Position numbers and translations under genes: made by a program. Shown here piece after piece: positions 55,412 through 64,000 of a stretch of 64,000 nt of DNA (positions are counted from its first letter, which is position 1; the number at the start of each line of letters is the position of its first letter). The notes under the pieces are model-generated. The model was given only the letters and a program-made list of their open reading frames with translations, was not told where the DNA came from and did no database searches. This DNA is from Verrucomicrobiales bacterium (GTDB lineage: Bacteria; Verrucomicrobiota; Verrucomicrobiae; Limisphaerales; UBA1100): contig PBLV01000006.1 in NCBI GenBank assembly GCA_002721895.1, positions 58,808 through 122,807 on the forward strand, in the 5' to 3' direction.

Positions 55412-56763
55412 CAATTCAGGACAGCCAAGTCGCCGTACAAGGTTGTTTGAGTTGATTCAACAATGCGAACGGGCAGCACTTCGCCAACATGTCTGCTTCC
55501 TCCCTCGAACACAACAATCTTGTTGCAGCGGGTTCTCCCTTCCAAACGAGCCGCATTCCGCCGACTTGGCCCTTCAACCAAAACTTCCATGATCCGCCCA
55601 ACATGGTCACGCAATCGTTTCGCCCGGATTTTGTCAATCACATTCAGCAAAATCGCGTGTCTGGATTCAATTTCACTTTCCGACAACTGACTCGGCATTT
55701 CCGCCGCAGGAGTATTTTTTCGGCGGCTGTACTTAAAAATAAAGGCATTATCGAACTCGGTTTCCCTGCACAAGGAAACCGTCTCCTCAAAGTCAGATTC
55801 CTTCTCACCGGGAAAGCCAACAATCACATCGGTCCCAATCCCAATGTCAGGAGAAGATCCACGAAGTTCACCAACCAGCTCTTCAAAACGCTCACGGGTG
55901 TAGCCGCGGTGCATGAGCTTGAGCATGCGGTTGCTACCGCTCTGGACAGGAAGATGGGCGTGCTCCACCAGCTTGGGCAGGCGGGCATAGGCCTCCACGA
56001 GGTCGGCGCCGTAGCCCTTGGGATGCGGGGAGGTGAAGCGAATGCGCTCGATGCCGTCAATCGCGTGCACTGCCTCGATGAGCTGCACGAAGGCGCTCTT
56101 GCCGTCCTTGACGCCGATCTCGCGCTTGCCGTAGCTGTTGACGATTTGGCCGAGCAATGTGATTTCCTTCACGCCGCCTTCGGCCAATTCGCGGCACTCG
56201 GCGACGATGTCCTCGATGGAACGGCAGCGCTCGCGCCCGCGCGTGTAGGGCACGATGCAGAAGGTGCAGTATTGGTTGCAGCCCTGCATGATGCTGACAA
56301 AGGCGGTGACGGATTTCTTGGGCGCATTGCCGTTCAAAAGATGCTCACGAATGGTGGCTTCGCTGCCTTTCTCATCGTCCGTGTCGACGATCTTTTCGCG
56401 GCGTTGTTGCAGTAGATCATCCACGTACTCGGCCGTCCGGTGAAACTTTTGCGTGCCCAACACGAGATCCACGTCAGGCAGTTGATCGATCAGCTCTTCC
56501 CCGCGGCTTTGCGCCATGCAACCTAGAAAGCCAAGCACGGCGGACGGGCGCTCCTTGCGCATCCGCCCGGCAACGGCCTCCATCTTGTTGACGGCCTTCT
56601 GTTCCGCCGCATCGCGCACGCTGCAAGTATTGAGCAGCACCACGTCCGCCTTGTCGGCGTCCACCGCCAGCGAATAGCCCTTGGCCACCAGCTGCGCCGC
56701 GACCGCCTCGCTGTCGCGCTCGTTCATCTGGCACCCGTACGTTTTCAGGTAGACACTGGGCAT
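55411..56763 (-). CDS. miaB: tRNA-2-methylthio-N6-dimethylallyladenosine synthase
   Basis: Radical-SAM methylthiotransferase for A37 of UNN-reading tRNAs. The N-terminal cluster cysteines are Cys11, Cys47 and Cys82, the radical-SAM cysteines Cys162, Cys166 and Cys169 (GCNQYCTFCIVPYTRGRE), and a C-terminal TRAM domain follows. From the ATG at 56763 it has 450 residues; a frame to 56898 is upstream of the conserved MPSVYLKTYGCQMN start. The SAM-domain motif reads GQIVNSYG where GQNVNSY is common. Confidence 0.94.
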   Translation of the reverse strand: MPSVYLKTYGCQMNERDSEAVAAQLVAKGYSLAVDADKADVVLLNTCSVRDAAEQKAVNKMEAVAGRMRKERPSAVLGFLGCMAQSRGEELIDQLPDVDLVLGTQKFHRTAEYVDDLLQQRREKIVDTDDEKGSEATIREHLLNGNAPKKSVTAFVSIMQGCNQYCTFCIVPYTRGRERCRSIEDIVAECRELAEGGVKEITLLGQIVNSYGKREIGVKDGKSAFVQLIEAVHAIDGIERIRFTSPHPKGYGADLVEAYARLPKLVEHAHLPVQSGSNRMLKLMHRGYTRERFEELVGELRGSSPDIGIGTDVIVGFPGEKESDFEETVSLCRETEFDNAFIFKYSRRKNTPAAEMPSQLSESEIESRHAILLNVIDKIRAKRLRDHVGRIMEVLVEGPSRRNAARLEGRTRCNKIVVFEGGSRHVGEVLPVRIVESTQTTLYGDLAVLN

Positions 56764-56884
56764 TTCAGAAACGGGGGACGGTACGTCAGCCACTGGCAAA
56801 TTGAAAGAGCAAAGGGTGCTGGCTCGTTCTAACTGGAAACTGCGTGCGAACTTTGCTAAAACCCCGCAGCCTTCAGGTAACACC

Positions 56885-57202
56885 ATGGCTGGAACCAAAT
56901 CGCTTTCTGAACGCCGCCGGGCCTACTGGCGGGACAATCTTCGCATCATGGCGTGGCTGATGGCCGTGTGGTTTTTCGTTTCTTACGGCTGCGGCATCCT
57001 GTTTGTGGAATCGCTGAACGAGATCCGGCTTGGCGGCTACAAGCTCGGTTTTTGGATGGCGCAACAGGGTTCCATCTACGTGTTCGTGATCCTGATTTTC
57101 GTGTACGTCCGCCTGATGAATCGACTTGATGTAAAGCATGGCTTTGCAGAGGACAACGATGCACCCAGCCCGGAAACTGAACGCGAGGAGGAGAACGCTT
57201 AA
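56885..57202 (+). CDS. DUF4212 small subunit of a sodium-solute symporter
   Basis: 105 residues with two membrane helices (about 19-41 and 55-76) and an acidic tail, matching the putative solute:sodium symporter small subunit family: RRAYWRDNLRIMAWLMAVWFFVSYG and GFWMAQQGSIYVFVILIFVYV. I take the ATG at 56885; a frame to 56801 lacks family similarity. Its stop overlaps the large subunit start (TAATG), so the two are made together. Confidence 0.92.
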   Translation: MAGTKSLSERRRAYWRDNLRIMAWLMAVWFFVSYGCGILFVESLNEIRLGGYKLGFWMAQQGSIYVFVILIFVYVRLMNRLDVKHGFAEDNDAPSPETEREEENA

Positions 57203-58965
57203 TGGACGTCAAAACCTGGACGTACCTGATCGTAGGCCTTTCCTTTGCCGCCTACATCGGCATTGCGATTTGGAGCAAAGCCAAATCCACAAAGGAATTC
57301 TATGTCGCAGGCGGCGGCGTCAGCCCCATTGCCAACGGCATGGCCACCGCAGCCGACTGGATGAGTGCCGCATCCTTTATTTCCATGGCGGGCCTCATCG
57401 CCTTTAGCGGCTATGGCGGTTCTGTATTTCTCATGGGCTGGACCGGCGGGTATGTCCTGCTCGCGCTGCTTCTCGCGCCTTACCTGCGCAAATACGGCAA
57501 GTTCACCGTGCCGGAATTCATCGGCGAACGCTTTTACTCCAAGACCGCCCGCGTGGTGGCCGTGGTGTGCCTGATTCTCATTTCCGTCACCTATGTCATT
57601 GGGCAAATGAAAGGGGTCGGCGTGGCATTCTCGCGGTTCTTGGAAACGGACTACAACACCGGCCTCTTTGTCGGCATGGGCATTGTGTTCTTTTACGCCG
57701 TGCTCGGCGGCATGAAGGGCATTACCTACACGCAGATCGTTCAGTATGTCGTCCTCATTTTTGCCTATACAGTACCCGCCATTTTCATTTCCCTGCAAAT
57801 CACCGGCAACCCCATCCCGCAACTGGGACTCGGCGGCAATGTTGTGACTGATGGAACGCCATTGCTGGAGAAGCTGGATCAAGTGGTGAAAGACCTCGGC
57901 TTCAGCGAATACACCACCAGCGTCATGGGCAGCAAACTGAACATGTTTGCCTACACCCTTTCGCTTATGATCGGCACGGCAGGGCTTCCCCATGTCATCA
58001 TTCGATTCTTCACCGTGCCGAAGGTCAGTGACGCGCGCCTCTCCGCCGGTTGGGCGCTCGTTTTCATCGCCATCCTGTATACCACCGCTCCCGCCGTAGC
58101 CGCCATGGCAAGACTGAACCTTACAAATACTATCCAACCCGGAAAGGTCGGTAGTGCTGAGGGCAGCCTGGAATATAACAAGCGTCCCGAGTGGTTTCAA
58201 AATTGGCAGAAAACCGGTCTGCTAAAGCACGAGGACAAAAATAAAGATGGCCGAATTCAGTATTACAACGAAGCTAACAAAGACTTCAACGCTACTGCTG
58301 CCAAAGAATTCGGCTGGGCCGGCAACGAGATGACGACTGTAGATAAAGACATCATCGTGCTCGCCAACCCCGAGATTGCCAAGCTGCCCGGCTGGGTCAT
58401 CGCTCTGGTGGTCGCCGGTGGATTGGCCGCCGCCCTTTCCACAGCCGCTGGCCTGTTGCTCGCCATTTCCTCCGCCGTGTCACACGATCTGCTGAAAGGC
58501 ATTCTCAAACCGGAGATCAGCGAGCAACAGGAACTCAACGCCAGCCGCATTGCCATGGTCGGCGCCATTGCGTTGGCCGGCTACTTTGGCCTGAATCCGC
58601 CGGACTTCGCTGCAGGGACCGTCGCCATTGCCTTTGGCCTTGCTGCTTCCTCGATATTCCCTGTGCTCATGCTTGGCATTTTCTCCAAGCGCATGAATCG
58701 GCAAGGCGCAATTGCGGGAATGATTGCGGGCATTGGGGTAACCTTGCTCTACGTGTTTCAGCACAAAGGCATCATGTTTATTCCGGGCACATCTTTCCTG
58801 GGCGGCATGGAGGAAAACTGGTTTCTAGGCATCACCCCCAACGCATTTGGCGCTGTTGGTGCAGCGGTCAATTTCGTTGTGGCATTCGTTGTCTCCAGCA
58901 ACACCAAGGAGCCGCCCGAGGAGGCCGTGGAATTGGTCGAGCGCATTCGCACCCCAGGCGACTAA
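57202..58965 (+). CDS. Sodium:solute symporter large subunit (VC_2705-type)
   Basis: SSS-family transporter with about 13 helices in 587 residues. FYVAGGGVSPIANGMATAADWMSAASF, GGYVLLALLLAPYLRKYGKFTVPEF and VVAGGLAAALSTAAGLLLAISSAVSHDL are diagnostic. A 100-residue insert near 310-395 with an acidic NKDGRIQYYNEAN stretch is present, typical of this subfamily. Substrate is probably a small organic acid such as acetate, but is not fixed by sequence. Stop overlaps bioA convergently. Confidence 0.9.
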   Translation: MDVKTWTYLIVGLSFAAYIGIAIWSKAKSTKEFYVAGGGVSPIANGMATAADWMSAASFISMAGLIAFSGYGGSVFLMGWTGGYVLLALLLAPYLRKYGKFTVPEFIGERFYSKTARVVAVVCLILISVTYVIGQMKGVGVAFSRFLETDYNTGLFVGMGIVFFYAVLGGMKGITYTQIVQYVVLIFAYTVPAIFISLQITGNPIPQLGLGGNVVTDGTPLLEKLDQVVKDLGFSEYTTSVMGSKLNMFAYTLSLMIGTAGLPHVIIRFFTVPKVSDARLSAGWALVFIAILYTTAPAVAAMARLNLTNTIQPGKVGSAEGSLEYNKRPEWFQNWQKTGLLKHEDKNKDGRIQYYNEANKDFNATAAKEFGWAGNEMTTVDKDIIVLANPEIAKLPGWVIALVVAGGLAAALSTAAGLLLAISSAVSHDLLKGILKPEISEQQELNASRIAMVGAIALAGYFGLNPPDFAAGTVAIAFGLAASSIFPVLMLGIFSKRMNRQGAIAGMIAGIGVTLLYVFQHKGIMFIPGTSFLGGMEENWFLGITPNAFGAVGAAVNFVVAFVVSSNTKEPPEEAVELVERIRTPGD

Positions 58966-60335
58966 ACTTTTTCACGCCCGAATACTTCCACGATGGATTC
59001 TCGCAGGGCCCGCACCATGCGTCGGAGTTGCGCGTCCGTGCTGCAATAAGGCGGCAACAGTGGAACAACGTTGCCAATGGGCCGAGTTAGCACACCTCGT
59101 CGGGTCATCGCTTCGCACACGCGAATCCCTGCTTGTGATTTTAGTGGAAACGCACGGCGAGATTTCCAGTCGGCCACCAACTCCACGCCCACCATCAAGC
59201 CTTCGCGCCGAACATCACCCACCGCAGCGAGTGGCCACAAGGAGTTCAGTTCCCGACCCAATACTTTCTCCATTTCCTTGCGGCGTTTTTTCGCCTTTGG
59301 CTGATTTAATAACTCCCAACTCGCCAACGCCGCTGCTGCTCCGAGTTGATTGCCTGTGTAGCTGTGCCCGTGGAAGAATGTTTTGAACTCTTCGTATTCA
59401 CCGAGAAAAGCCTCAAACACCGGTTGAGTTGTCAATGTGGTTCCCATCGGTAAATAACCGCCGGTTAATCCCTTGGCGAGGCACAGGAAATCCGGGGTCA
59501 CTTTTTCTTTGCGACCGGCAAACAATTCTCCCGCGCGACCAAACCCGGTCATCACTTCATCGGCGATCAGTAGCGCGCCACTTTCGCGCACCGACTTCGC
59601 CACGCGCCGTAGCCATCCCTCTGGATGCATCACCATTCCAGCCGCTCCCTGAACCCGCGGTTCCACCACCATGGCGGCATATTTCCGGCGCCTTAATTGC
59701 GCCTCCACTTTGCCCACGCATTCCCAATTGCATTTGCGCGTGGTCCGGGCATCAGCCCTCTCCGGCTTGGCTCGGTTAAACGGACATCGATAACATGTCG
59801 GCGACATCGCTTTGTCCGTCTTGAAGAGCAACCCGCCGTAGGTTTTATGAAACAAATCAATGTGCCCGAGACTGGTGGCTCCGATGGTGTCCCCATGATA
59901 CGCGCCATCCAGTGACAAGAATCGCGGTGACCGCGCGTGTCCCGTGCGTCGCGCAAATTCGTAGGCCATCTTGAGTGCCACCTCCAATGCCGTGGAGCCA
60001 TCATCCGAATAGAAAACCTTTCGCAAAGGTCTTCCCGCGGCTTTCACCAGTTTCTCTGCCAACAAGGAAGCCGGTTCGTTTGCCAAACCCAAGGCCGAGG
60101 TGTGCGCAACCTTGCTCAACTGGCTTTCGATCGCGCGATTAAGCCTCGGATGATTATGTCCATGCAAATTGGTCCAGATGGACGCATTTCCATCGAGGTA
60201 CTTGTTGCCGTTGGCATCCTCCAGCACGGCCCCTTTGCCGCGCACCAGCACAATTGGTTCACGCCGATCCCAGTCCCGCATCTGCGTGAACGGATGCCAG
60301 ACATACTGGCGGTCCAGCCGCGCCAGCTTATGCAT
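58962..60335 (-). CDS. bioA: Adenosylmethionine-8-amino-7-oxononanoate aminotransferase
   Basis: Makes 7,8-diaminopelargonate with SAM as amino donor in biotin synthesis. YVWHPFTQM at the N-terminus, DGSTALEVALKMA, SLDGAYHGDTIGATS and the PLP lysine Lys288 in LCLAKGLTGG support this. The CYRCP segment (Cys181, Cys184) with Cys202 and Cys206 follows a pattern seen in some BioA proteins. The ATG at 60335 overlaps the bioF stop by 8 bp; 457 residues. Confidence 0.94.
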   Translation of the reverse strand: MHKLARLDRQYVWHPFTQMRDWDRREPIVLVRGKGAVLEDANGNKYLDGNASIWTNLHGHNHPRLNRAIESQLSKVAHTSALGLANEPASLLAEKLVKAAGRPLRKVFYSDDGSTALEVALKMAYEFARRTGHARSPRFLSLDGAYHGDTIGATSLGHIDLFHKTYGGLLFKTDKAMSPTCYRCPFNRAKPERADARTTRKCNWECVGKVEAQLRRRKYAAMVVEPRVQGAAGMVMHPEGWLRRVAKSVRESGALLIADEVMTGFGRAGELFAGRKEKVTPDFLCLAKGLTGGYLPMGTTLTTQPVFEAFLGEYEEFKTFFHGHSYTGNQLGAAAALASWELLNQPKAKKRRKEMEKVLGRELNSLWPLAAVGDVRREGLMVGVELVADWKSRRAFPLKSQAGIRVCEAMTRRGVLTRPIGNVVPLLPPYCSTDAQLRRMVRALRESIVEVFGREKV

Positions 60336-61491
60336 CGCCCAGTGCCTCCAGCAATTGGTCGATGTCCTCCGGCGCATGCGCCGCGCTCACTGTCAGTCTC
60401 AGTCGGGCCGCGCCGCGCGCCACTGTTGGATAACGAATTGCCGGAACCCACACTCCCGATTCCAGCAAGTGCCTCGACAATTCCACTGCCAACGCCTCGT
60501 CCTCCACAATTAGCGGCAGGATTGCGCTGCGCACAGGCGGCAGTTTCCATCCGCGCCCGATCAAGCCGTTCTTGAGTCTGTCCACCAAACTCCACAAGGC
60601 AGTCCGACGCTTTTCCCCTTCGGCCGACTGCGCCAGTTCCACGCCCGCTCTTGCCGCTGCAGCCTGCGCTGGGACTGGTGCGGTGGAGAACATGAACGGT
60701 CGCGCTCGGTTCACCAGCAAATCCACCAGTGTCCGCGTTCCGCAAACATACCCTCCCGCTGCTCCCAGCGCTTTCCCGAGCGTTCCCATCTGCACCTCCA
60801 CCAAGTCGGCCACAGCAAACTCTTCCACCATCCCTCGCCGCTGCTCACCGTAAAGTCCCGTCGCGTGCGCCTCGTCCACCATCAACCACGCCCCATGTCG
60901 CTCCTTCAATTCCACCAGGTTCAGCAGCGGCGCAATGTCGCCGTCCATTGAGAACACGCTCTCCGTAACTACCAAAACCTGTCCGTCGCGCCGGCCTGAC
61001 TGCTCAAGAATTCGCTCCAGATGGTCGAGGTCATTGTGTTTAAAAACTCGCAACCGCGCCCCCGACGCCCGCGCCGCATCCACCAGGCACGCATGCGCCA
61101 GCTTGTCGATTACCACCGTGTCCCCCTTGCCCACGAGCGCCGGGATCACCCCCGCCGTCGCGTACCCCGTCGCGAACGACAACGCCGCCTCCGTTCCTTT
61201 AAACTCCGCCAGCACCGCCTCCAACTCGTGATGCACCGCCAGCGATCCGCTGATCAAACGCGCTGCCCCCGACCCCGTGCCAAACTCATCCACCGCCTTT
61301 TGCGCCGCCTCCCGCAACGTCGCATGCACCGCCAGCCCCAAGTAATCGTTTGAGGAAAAATTCAGCACCTCCCGCCCATCCATCACTACCCGCGGTCCCT
61401 GCCCCGAGTCCACCCGCCGCAATTCACGCCACAGTCCGTCGTCCGCGACCGAGCCCAGCTCCTGTTTTAAGTATTTCTCAAACGAACTCAC
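60328..61491 (-). CDS. bioF: 8-amino-7-oxononanoate synthase
   Basis: PLP enzyme joining pimeloyl-ACP or pimeloyl-CoA and alanine in biotin synthesis. VLNFSSNDYLGLA near 42-54, LISGSLAVHHELEAVLAEFKG, VDEAHATGLYG and PLP lysine Lys240 in GTLGKALGAAGGY are present. 387 residues. GTG start; an ATG 3 bp upstream is out of frame. A 26-bp inverted repeat ends 5 bp upstream of the start, so the usual ribosome binding site is missing or lies inside it. Confidence 0.95.
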   Translation of the reverse strand: MSSFEKYLKQELGSVADDGLWRELRRVDSGQGPRVVMDGREVLNFSSNDYLGLAVHATLREAAQKAVDEFGTGSGAARLISGSLAVHHELEAVLAEFKGTEAALSFATGYATAGVIPALVGKGDTVVIDKLAHACLVDAARASGARLRVFKHNDLDHLERILEQSGRRDGQVLVVTESVFSMDGDIAPLLNLVELKERHGAWLMVDEAHATGLYGEQRRGMVEEFAVADLVEVQMGTLGKALGAAGGYVCGTRTLVDLLVNRARPFMFSTAPVPAQAAAARAGVELAQSAEGEKRRTALWSLVDRLKNGLIGRGWKLPPVRSAILPLIVEDEALAVELSRHLLESGVWVPAIRYPTVARGAARLRLTVSAAHAPEDIDQLLEALGDA

Positions 61492-61496
61492 GCCAT

Positions 61497-61562
61497 TCGT
61501 GCTGCCGGCATCTTGCCGGCAGAATCAACATCCCACCTGCCGGCAAGATGCCGGCAGCACGA
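61497..61562. repeat. 26-bp perfect inverted repeat with four TGCCGGCA palindromes
   Basis: Arms 61497-61522 and 61537-61562 are perfect reverse complements around a 14-nt spacer. Each arm holds two copies of the self-complementary octamer TGCCGGCA separated by 3 nt (61503, 61514, 61538 and 61549). The element supplies the last 11 codons and the stop of the upstream amidohydrolase and ends 5 bp before the bioF start. It looks like a small dispersed palindromic element inserted at a gene end. Confidence 0.85.
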
Positions 61563-62763
61563 CCCACTCCCCGCCGACCATCACCCCAACCGGCATCTCT
61601 GCACAATTCATAATCTCTCCAAACACATCACCGCCCGCCAACGGCAGCGCCACCAAGTCCGCGAACGCCCCCGCCGAAATCTCCCCCACGGCTCCTTGCC
61701 ATCCCAATGCTGCCGCGCCGTTCACCGTTGCCATCTTCACGACATCCTCCGGAGCAATCCCCGTATGCCGCCTGCAAAACTCCCGCATCTCCGCGAACAT
61801 ATCCAGTTCCGCCCCGCCATCGGGCATTGTTGCCAAGCTGTCCGTCCCGAGGCACACGTTCACCCCCGCCGACCGCAGCGCTTCAAAGCGAAACTCCGAA
61901 TGCCCGAAATACTCGTGGCTCCGCGGACAATGCACGACGCTCACTTCGCTTTCGGCCAACAGCCGCACGTCCTCATCATCCAGATAATTCCCGTGAACGG
62001 CCAGTGTGCGCTTGCTCAGCGCCCCGTGTTCAGCCGCCAGTTTCACGGGCGAACGCCCGCCGCAGTCGGCCATGTCGCGCTCCACCGCCGCCAGCCGTTG
62101 ATACAGCGCGCCGCTCCCTTCCCGAAACATCGCGTCTTCATCCGACGATTCGGCCAAGTGCATCGCCAGCGGCCAGTCGTTTTCCTCGGCCGTACGAACG
62201 CATTCGCGCAGCGCGTCCGGCCGCACCGTGTATGTCGCGTGCGGTGACAGGCCCACTGCGCCCAGCGGCGGCACGTTGCCCTTTAAAAAATCCGCTGCCT
62301 CTGCCAGCGCCTGCCCCGCGTCCGTGGCGGGGCGCACGACGATCACTTCCAGGAACAACAACAGTCGCAGCCGCACCTCCGCCAACAGGTCCGGCAACAG
62401 GTCCGACCGCGTCTCGATGTTCCCCAGCGTTGTCGTCCCGTGCTTTAAACACTGCGCCGCGCCTTCCCGCCACGAGGCACGCCACGTCCCGTCATCCATC
62501 TCATTCTTAAGGCGCATGATCGACGTGATCCAGCCATTGAATGAATCCGGCGGCGGGATGCGCCCGGCGAGGCTCGTGTAGTCGAGGTGCGAGTGCGCGT
62601 TGATAAGGCCGGGCACCAGCGCCACCTCGCCGAGATCGATCGCGTCGCCGCGCAGGTCGCGCCACCGGCCGGCCTCGGCAACGCGGTCGCCCGCGATCCG
62701 CACCGCTCCATCCTCGATGGGCGGCCCGTTCATGGGCACCAGCAACCGCGCACGCAAAAGCAT
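61525..62763 (-). CDS. Amidohydrolase (TRZ/ATZ, aminodeoxyfutalosine/SAH deaminase-like)
   Basis: Metal-dependent hydrolase: NAHSHLDYTSLAGR at 55-68 (His57, His59), HLAESSDEDAMF, the Asp/His segment LAVHGNYLDDEDV, and LGTDSLAT. 412 residues. It belongs with chlorohydrolase/deaminase types, including aminodeoxyfutalosine deaminase; the substrate is unsettled. The final residues VLPASCRQVGC are encoded by the inverted repeat, so the native C-terminus was probably replaced. It precedes bioF on the same strand by 33 bp. Confidence 0.84.
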   Translation of the reverse strand: MLLRARLLVPMNGPPIEDGAVRIAGDRVAEAGRWRDLRGDAIDLGEVALVPGLINAHSHLDYTSLAGRIPPPDSFNGWITSIMRLKNEMDDGTWRASWREGAAQCLKHGTTTLGNIETRSDLLPDLLAEVRLRLLLFLEVIVVRPATDAGQALAEAADFLKGNVPPLGAVGLSPHATYTVRPDALRECVRTAEENDWPLAMHLAESSDEDAMFREGSGALYQRLAAVERDMADCGGRSPVKLAAEHGALSKRTLAVHGNYLDDEDVRLLAESEVSVVHCPRSHEYFGHSEFRFEALRSAGVNVCLGTDSLATMPDGGAELDMFAEMREFCRRHTGIAPEDVVKMATVNGAAALGWQGAVGEISAGAFADLVALPLAGGDVFGEIMNCAEMPVGVMVGGEWVVLPASCRQVGC

Positions 62764-62805
62764 GCGCGGAAGCTAAGGGAGGAAACGGGGCCGGGTCAAC
62801 GCGCG

Positions 62806-63159
62806 TCAGGCGGCCATGCTCAGTAGCGACCGCTTGGCCGATGCGGCCACGCGCGTGTTCTTTGCCTTGAACTTGCTGTGACGCTTGCGGATCTGTGCCT
62901 GGATTTTTTTAGTCGCCAAGTCAATGGCGGCATACAGGTCGTCCTCCGCATCACGCGCCAGCAGGCATTGCCCCGGCAGGTTGACTTTCATGGTGCAGGT
63001 AAATTTCTTCTTAGGCATCCCCTTGTGGTCGCGTTCCAGATTCACAAAAGCGGACAGCGCATGGCCATCCTGATTTTCGAGCTTTTCAATCTTGGAACGA
63101 ACGTGGCTTTTGAGGGAATCGGTGAGGCTGACTTTGTGGGTGGAAAGTACCAGCTTCAT
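62806..63159 (-). CDS. hpf: Ribosome hibernation promotion factor, short form
   Basis: Binds 30S subunits in stationary phase. MKLVLSTHKVSLTDSLKSHVRSKIEKLEN begins the domain, with the DLYAAIDLATKKIQAQIRKRHSKFK helix. The ATG at 63159 gives 117 residues, the short HPF/YfiA size without the dimerisation domain. An AGG lies about 10 nt before the start. A longer frame to 63348 is upstream of the conserved start. Confidence 0.88.
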   Translation of the reverse strand: MKLVLSTHKVSLTDSLKSHVRSKIEKLENQDGHALSAFVNLERDHKGMPKKKFTCTMKVNLPGQCLLARDAEDDLYAAIDLATKKIQAQIRKRHSKFKAKNTRVAASAKRSLLSMAA

Positions 63160-63223
63160 AGAAAGCAACCTACCACACATCCGGGGTTTCGCCAAATGAT
63201 GCCGAGAAAAGTTGCTTGAGTTA

Positions 63224-64000
63224 TTAACAGTCCAGCCATCCCCGGTGCCGCGTGAAAACCGGCCGCAGCGCGGTGGATAATTGGTCCTGTATCGCCTGTA
63301 TTTCTCTATAAACCGCCACATTTGCCTTTCGAGGTCTTGCGGTTTCACGGCGATTGAGCTTCACGAATCGATCCGAGAGGTCGCTAATCGCGATTTTTTC
63401 ACCGCGATTTTTGCGCCAACACCACATTGCCTGCAGCGCTGCCCCGTAGGCGGCGCCTTCACCCACTGCCAACGTGACCACCTCGGCGTTGAACACGTCA
63501 GCCATCACCTGACGCCACAGCCGCGAACGCGAACCGCCCCCTGTCACGCGGATTTGCCGGGCCTTTACGCCCAACTCCGCCAAACGGCGCAAGCCGTAGT
63601 TCATCCCCATTGTCACTCCCTCCATGGCCGCGCGCGCGAAGTGGCCCGGACGATGCGTGCGGTTGTTGGCTCCCAGCCACACGCCGGTGCCGTTCGGCAC
63701 GTTCGGCGTGCGTTCGCCTTCAAGGTATGGCAGCAGGATGAGCCCATCGCTACCCGCGCCCACTTTCGCCGCCGCCTGTTCGTACTGCGCGTGCGACATA
63801 CCATAATGACCGCGCACCAATTCCGTGGCGACTGTGACGTTCATTGTACACAGGAGTGGCAGCCAGCGATTTGTGGAATCACAGAACGCGGCGATTTCGC
63901 CTTCCGGGTCAATCACCGGCTTGGCTGCGCAGGCATAGATGGTGCCACTGGTGCCAAGGCTGGCGGTGACAATGCCCGGGCGCGTGTTGCCCGTGCCGAT
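63224..64000 (-). CDS. Xylulokinase-like FGGY carbohydrate kinase (5' end outside the window)
   Basis: C-terminal half of an FGGY kinase. The frame stays open to base 64000, and the residues from there (GTGNTRPGIVTASLGTSGTI) continue into VIDPEGEIAAFCDS, so the apparent start at 63916 is not real. PYLEGERTPNVP, FARAAMEGVTMGMNYGLRRL and the sugar/ATP-binding IRVTGGGSRSRLWRQVMADVFN follow. Xylulokinase or gluconokinase; the missing N-terminus would decide. It lies 64 bp before hpf. Confidence 0.9.
   Translation of the reverse strand: MGTGNTRPGIVTASLGTSGTIYACAAKPVIDPEGEIAAFCDSTNRWLPLLCTMNVTVATELVRGHYGMSHAQYEQAAAKVGAGSDGLILLPYLEGERTPNVPNGTGVWLGANNRTHRPGHFARAAMEGVTMGMNYGLRRLAELGVKARQIRVTGGGSRSRLWRQVMADVFNAEVVTLAVGEGAAYGAALQAMWCWRKNRGEKIAISDLSDRFVKLNRRETARPRKANVAVYREIQAIQDQLSTALRPVFTRHRGWLDC

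Noticed and set aside
57199..58200. A 333-codon frame antisense to the sodium-solute symporter
   Set aside because: It mirrors a strongly supported transporter gene and its product has no recognisable domain or membrane pattern.
61707..62510. A 267-codon plus-strand frame within the amidohydrolase gene
   Set aside because: Arg/Pro/Ser-rich shadow of a GC-rich gene with clear metal-binding motifs on the other strand.
63224..63916. A complete 230-residue kinase starting at 63916
   Set aside because: The frame continues upstream to the window edge with clear FGGY-kinase residues, so the apparent start is internal.

Overview
The window reads as a chromosomal segment of a Gram-negative bacterium, most probably a member of the Verrucomicrobiota or a close PVC relative. 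The inference rests on a DUF1501 protein with a twin-arginine-type leader, PQQ-like propeller and large exported proteins, a TonB/ExbB/ExbD set, a charged exported helical-repeat protein, an IF-3 with an acidic tail, and a TGCCGGCA-type palindromic repeat. No ribosomal RNA is present, so the phylum is an inference. Gene density is very high and codon use looks even. I see no insertion sequence, prophage or CRISPR array.

Layout. 1-5227 (minus): msrP, nnr, an exported membrane protein, adk and fmt. 5272-9833 (plus): a tightly overlapping operon nadC-birA-coaX-trpA-manC-like. 9838-11119: ribonuclease D (minus) and tRNA-Ser(CGA). 11125-15873: an alanine/serine-glyoxylate aminotransferase divergent from glcD-glcE-glcF. 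15854-22079 (minus): parA, a PQQ-like propeller protein, a flavin reductase, gcvT, gcvH and a D-aminoacylase. Together these imply glycolate to glyoxylate to glycine to one-carbon units. 22193-34578 (plus): thiH, a metallophosphoesterase, thiS, mgtE, a CPA2 antiporter, an MscS channel, two tandem TlpA-like proteins, infA, a beta-CASP hydrolase and tonB-exbB-exbD.

34575-44090 alternates strand: argG and DUF1015 (minus), infC (plus), an Hsp70 (minus), a stand-alone CoaB-like protein (plus), then DUF554, hemC, hemA and a CcsA/HemX-like protein (minus). 44241-48798: a GHL10-type glycoside hydrolase (plus), DUF1501 (minus), a 500-bp gene-poor stretch with a strongly foldable element, the RNase P RNA gene rnpB (minus) and a zinc-ribbon coiled-coil protein. 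48884-58965: guaA, a subtilase, a GT9 glycosyltransferase, the helical-repeat protein, a small membrane protein, miaB and a DUF4212/sodium-solute symporter pair. 58962-64000 (minus): bioA, bioF, an amidohydrolase, a short hibernation factor and a xylulokinase-like gene cut by the window edge.

Most of the window is housekeeping: cofactors (NAD, biotin, CoA, thiamine, heme), translation, envelope energisation and ion homeostasis. The less ordinary items are the 26-bp inverted repeat between the amidohydrolase and bioF, the foldable region beside rnpB, the second TlpA paralogue with a broken CxxC, the terminator-like hairpin directly before infA, the exported helical-repeat protein, and convergent genes that share palindromic stop codons. 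I found no clear, wholly new multi-gene system.
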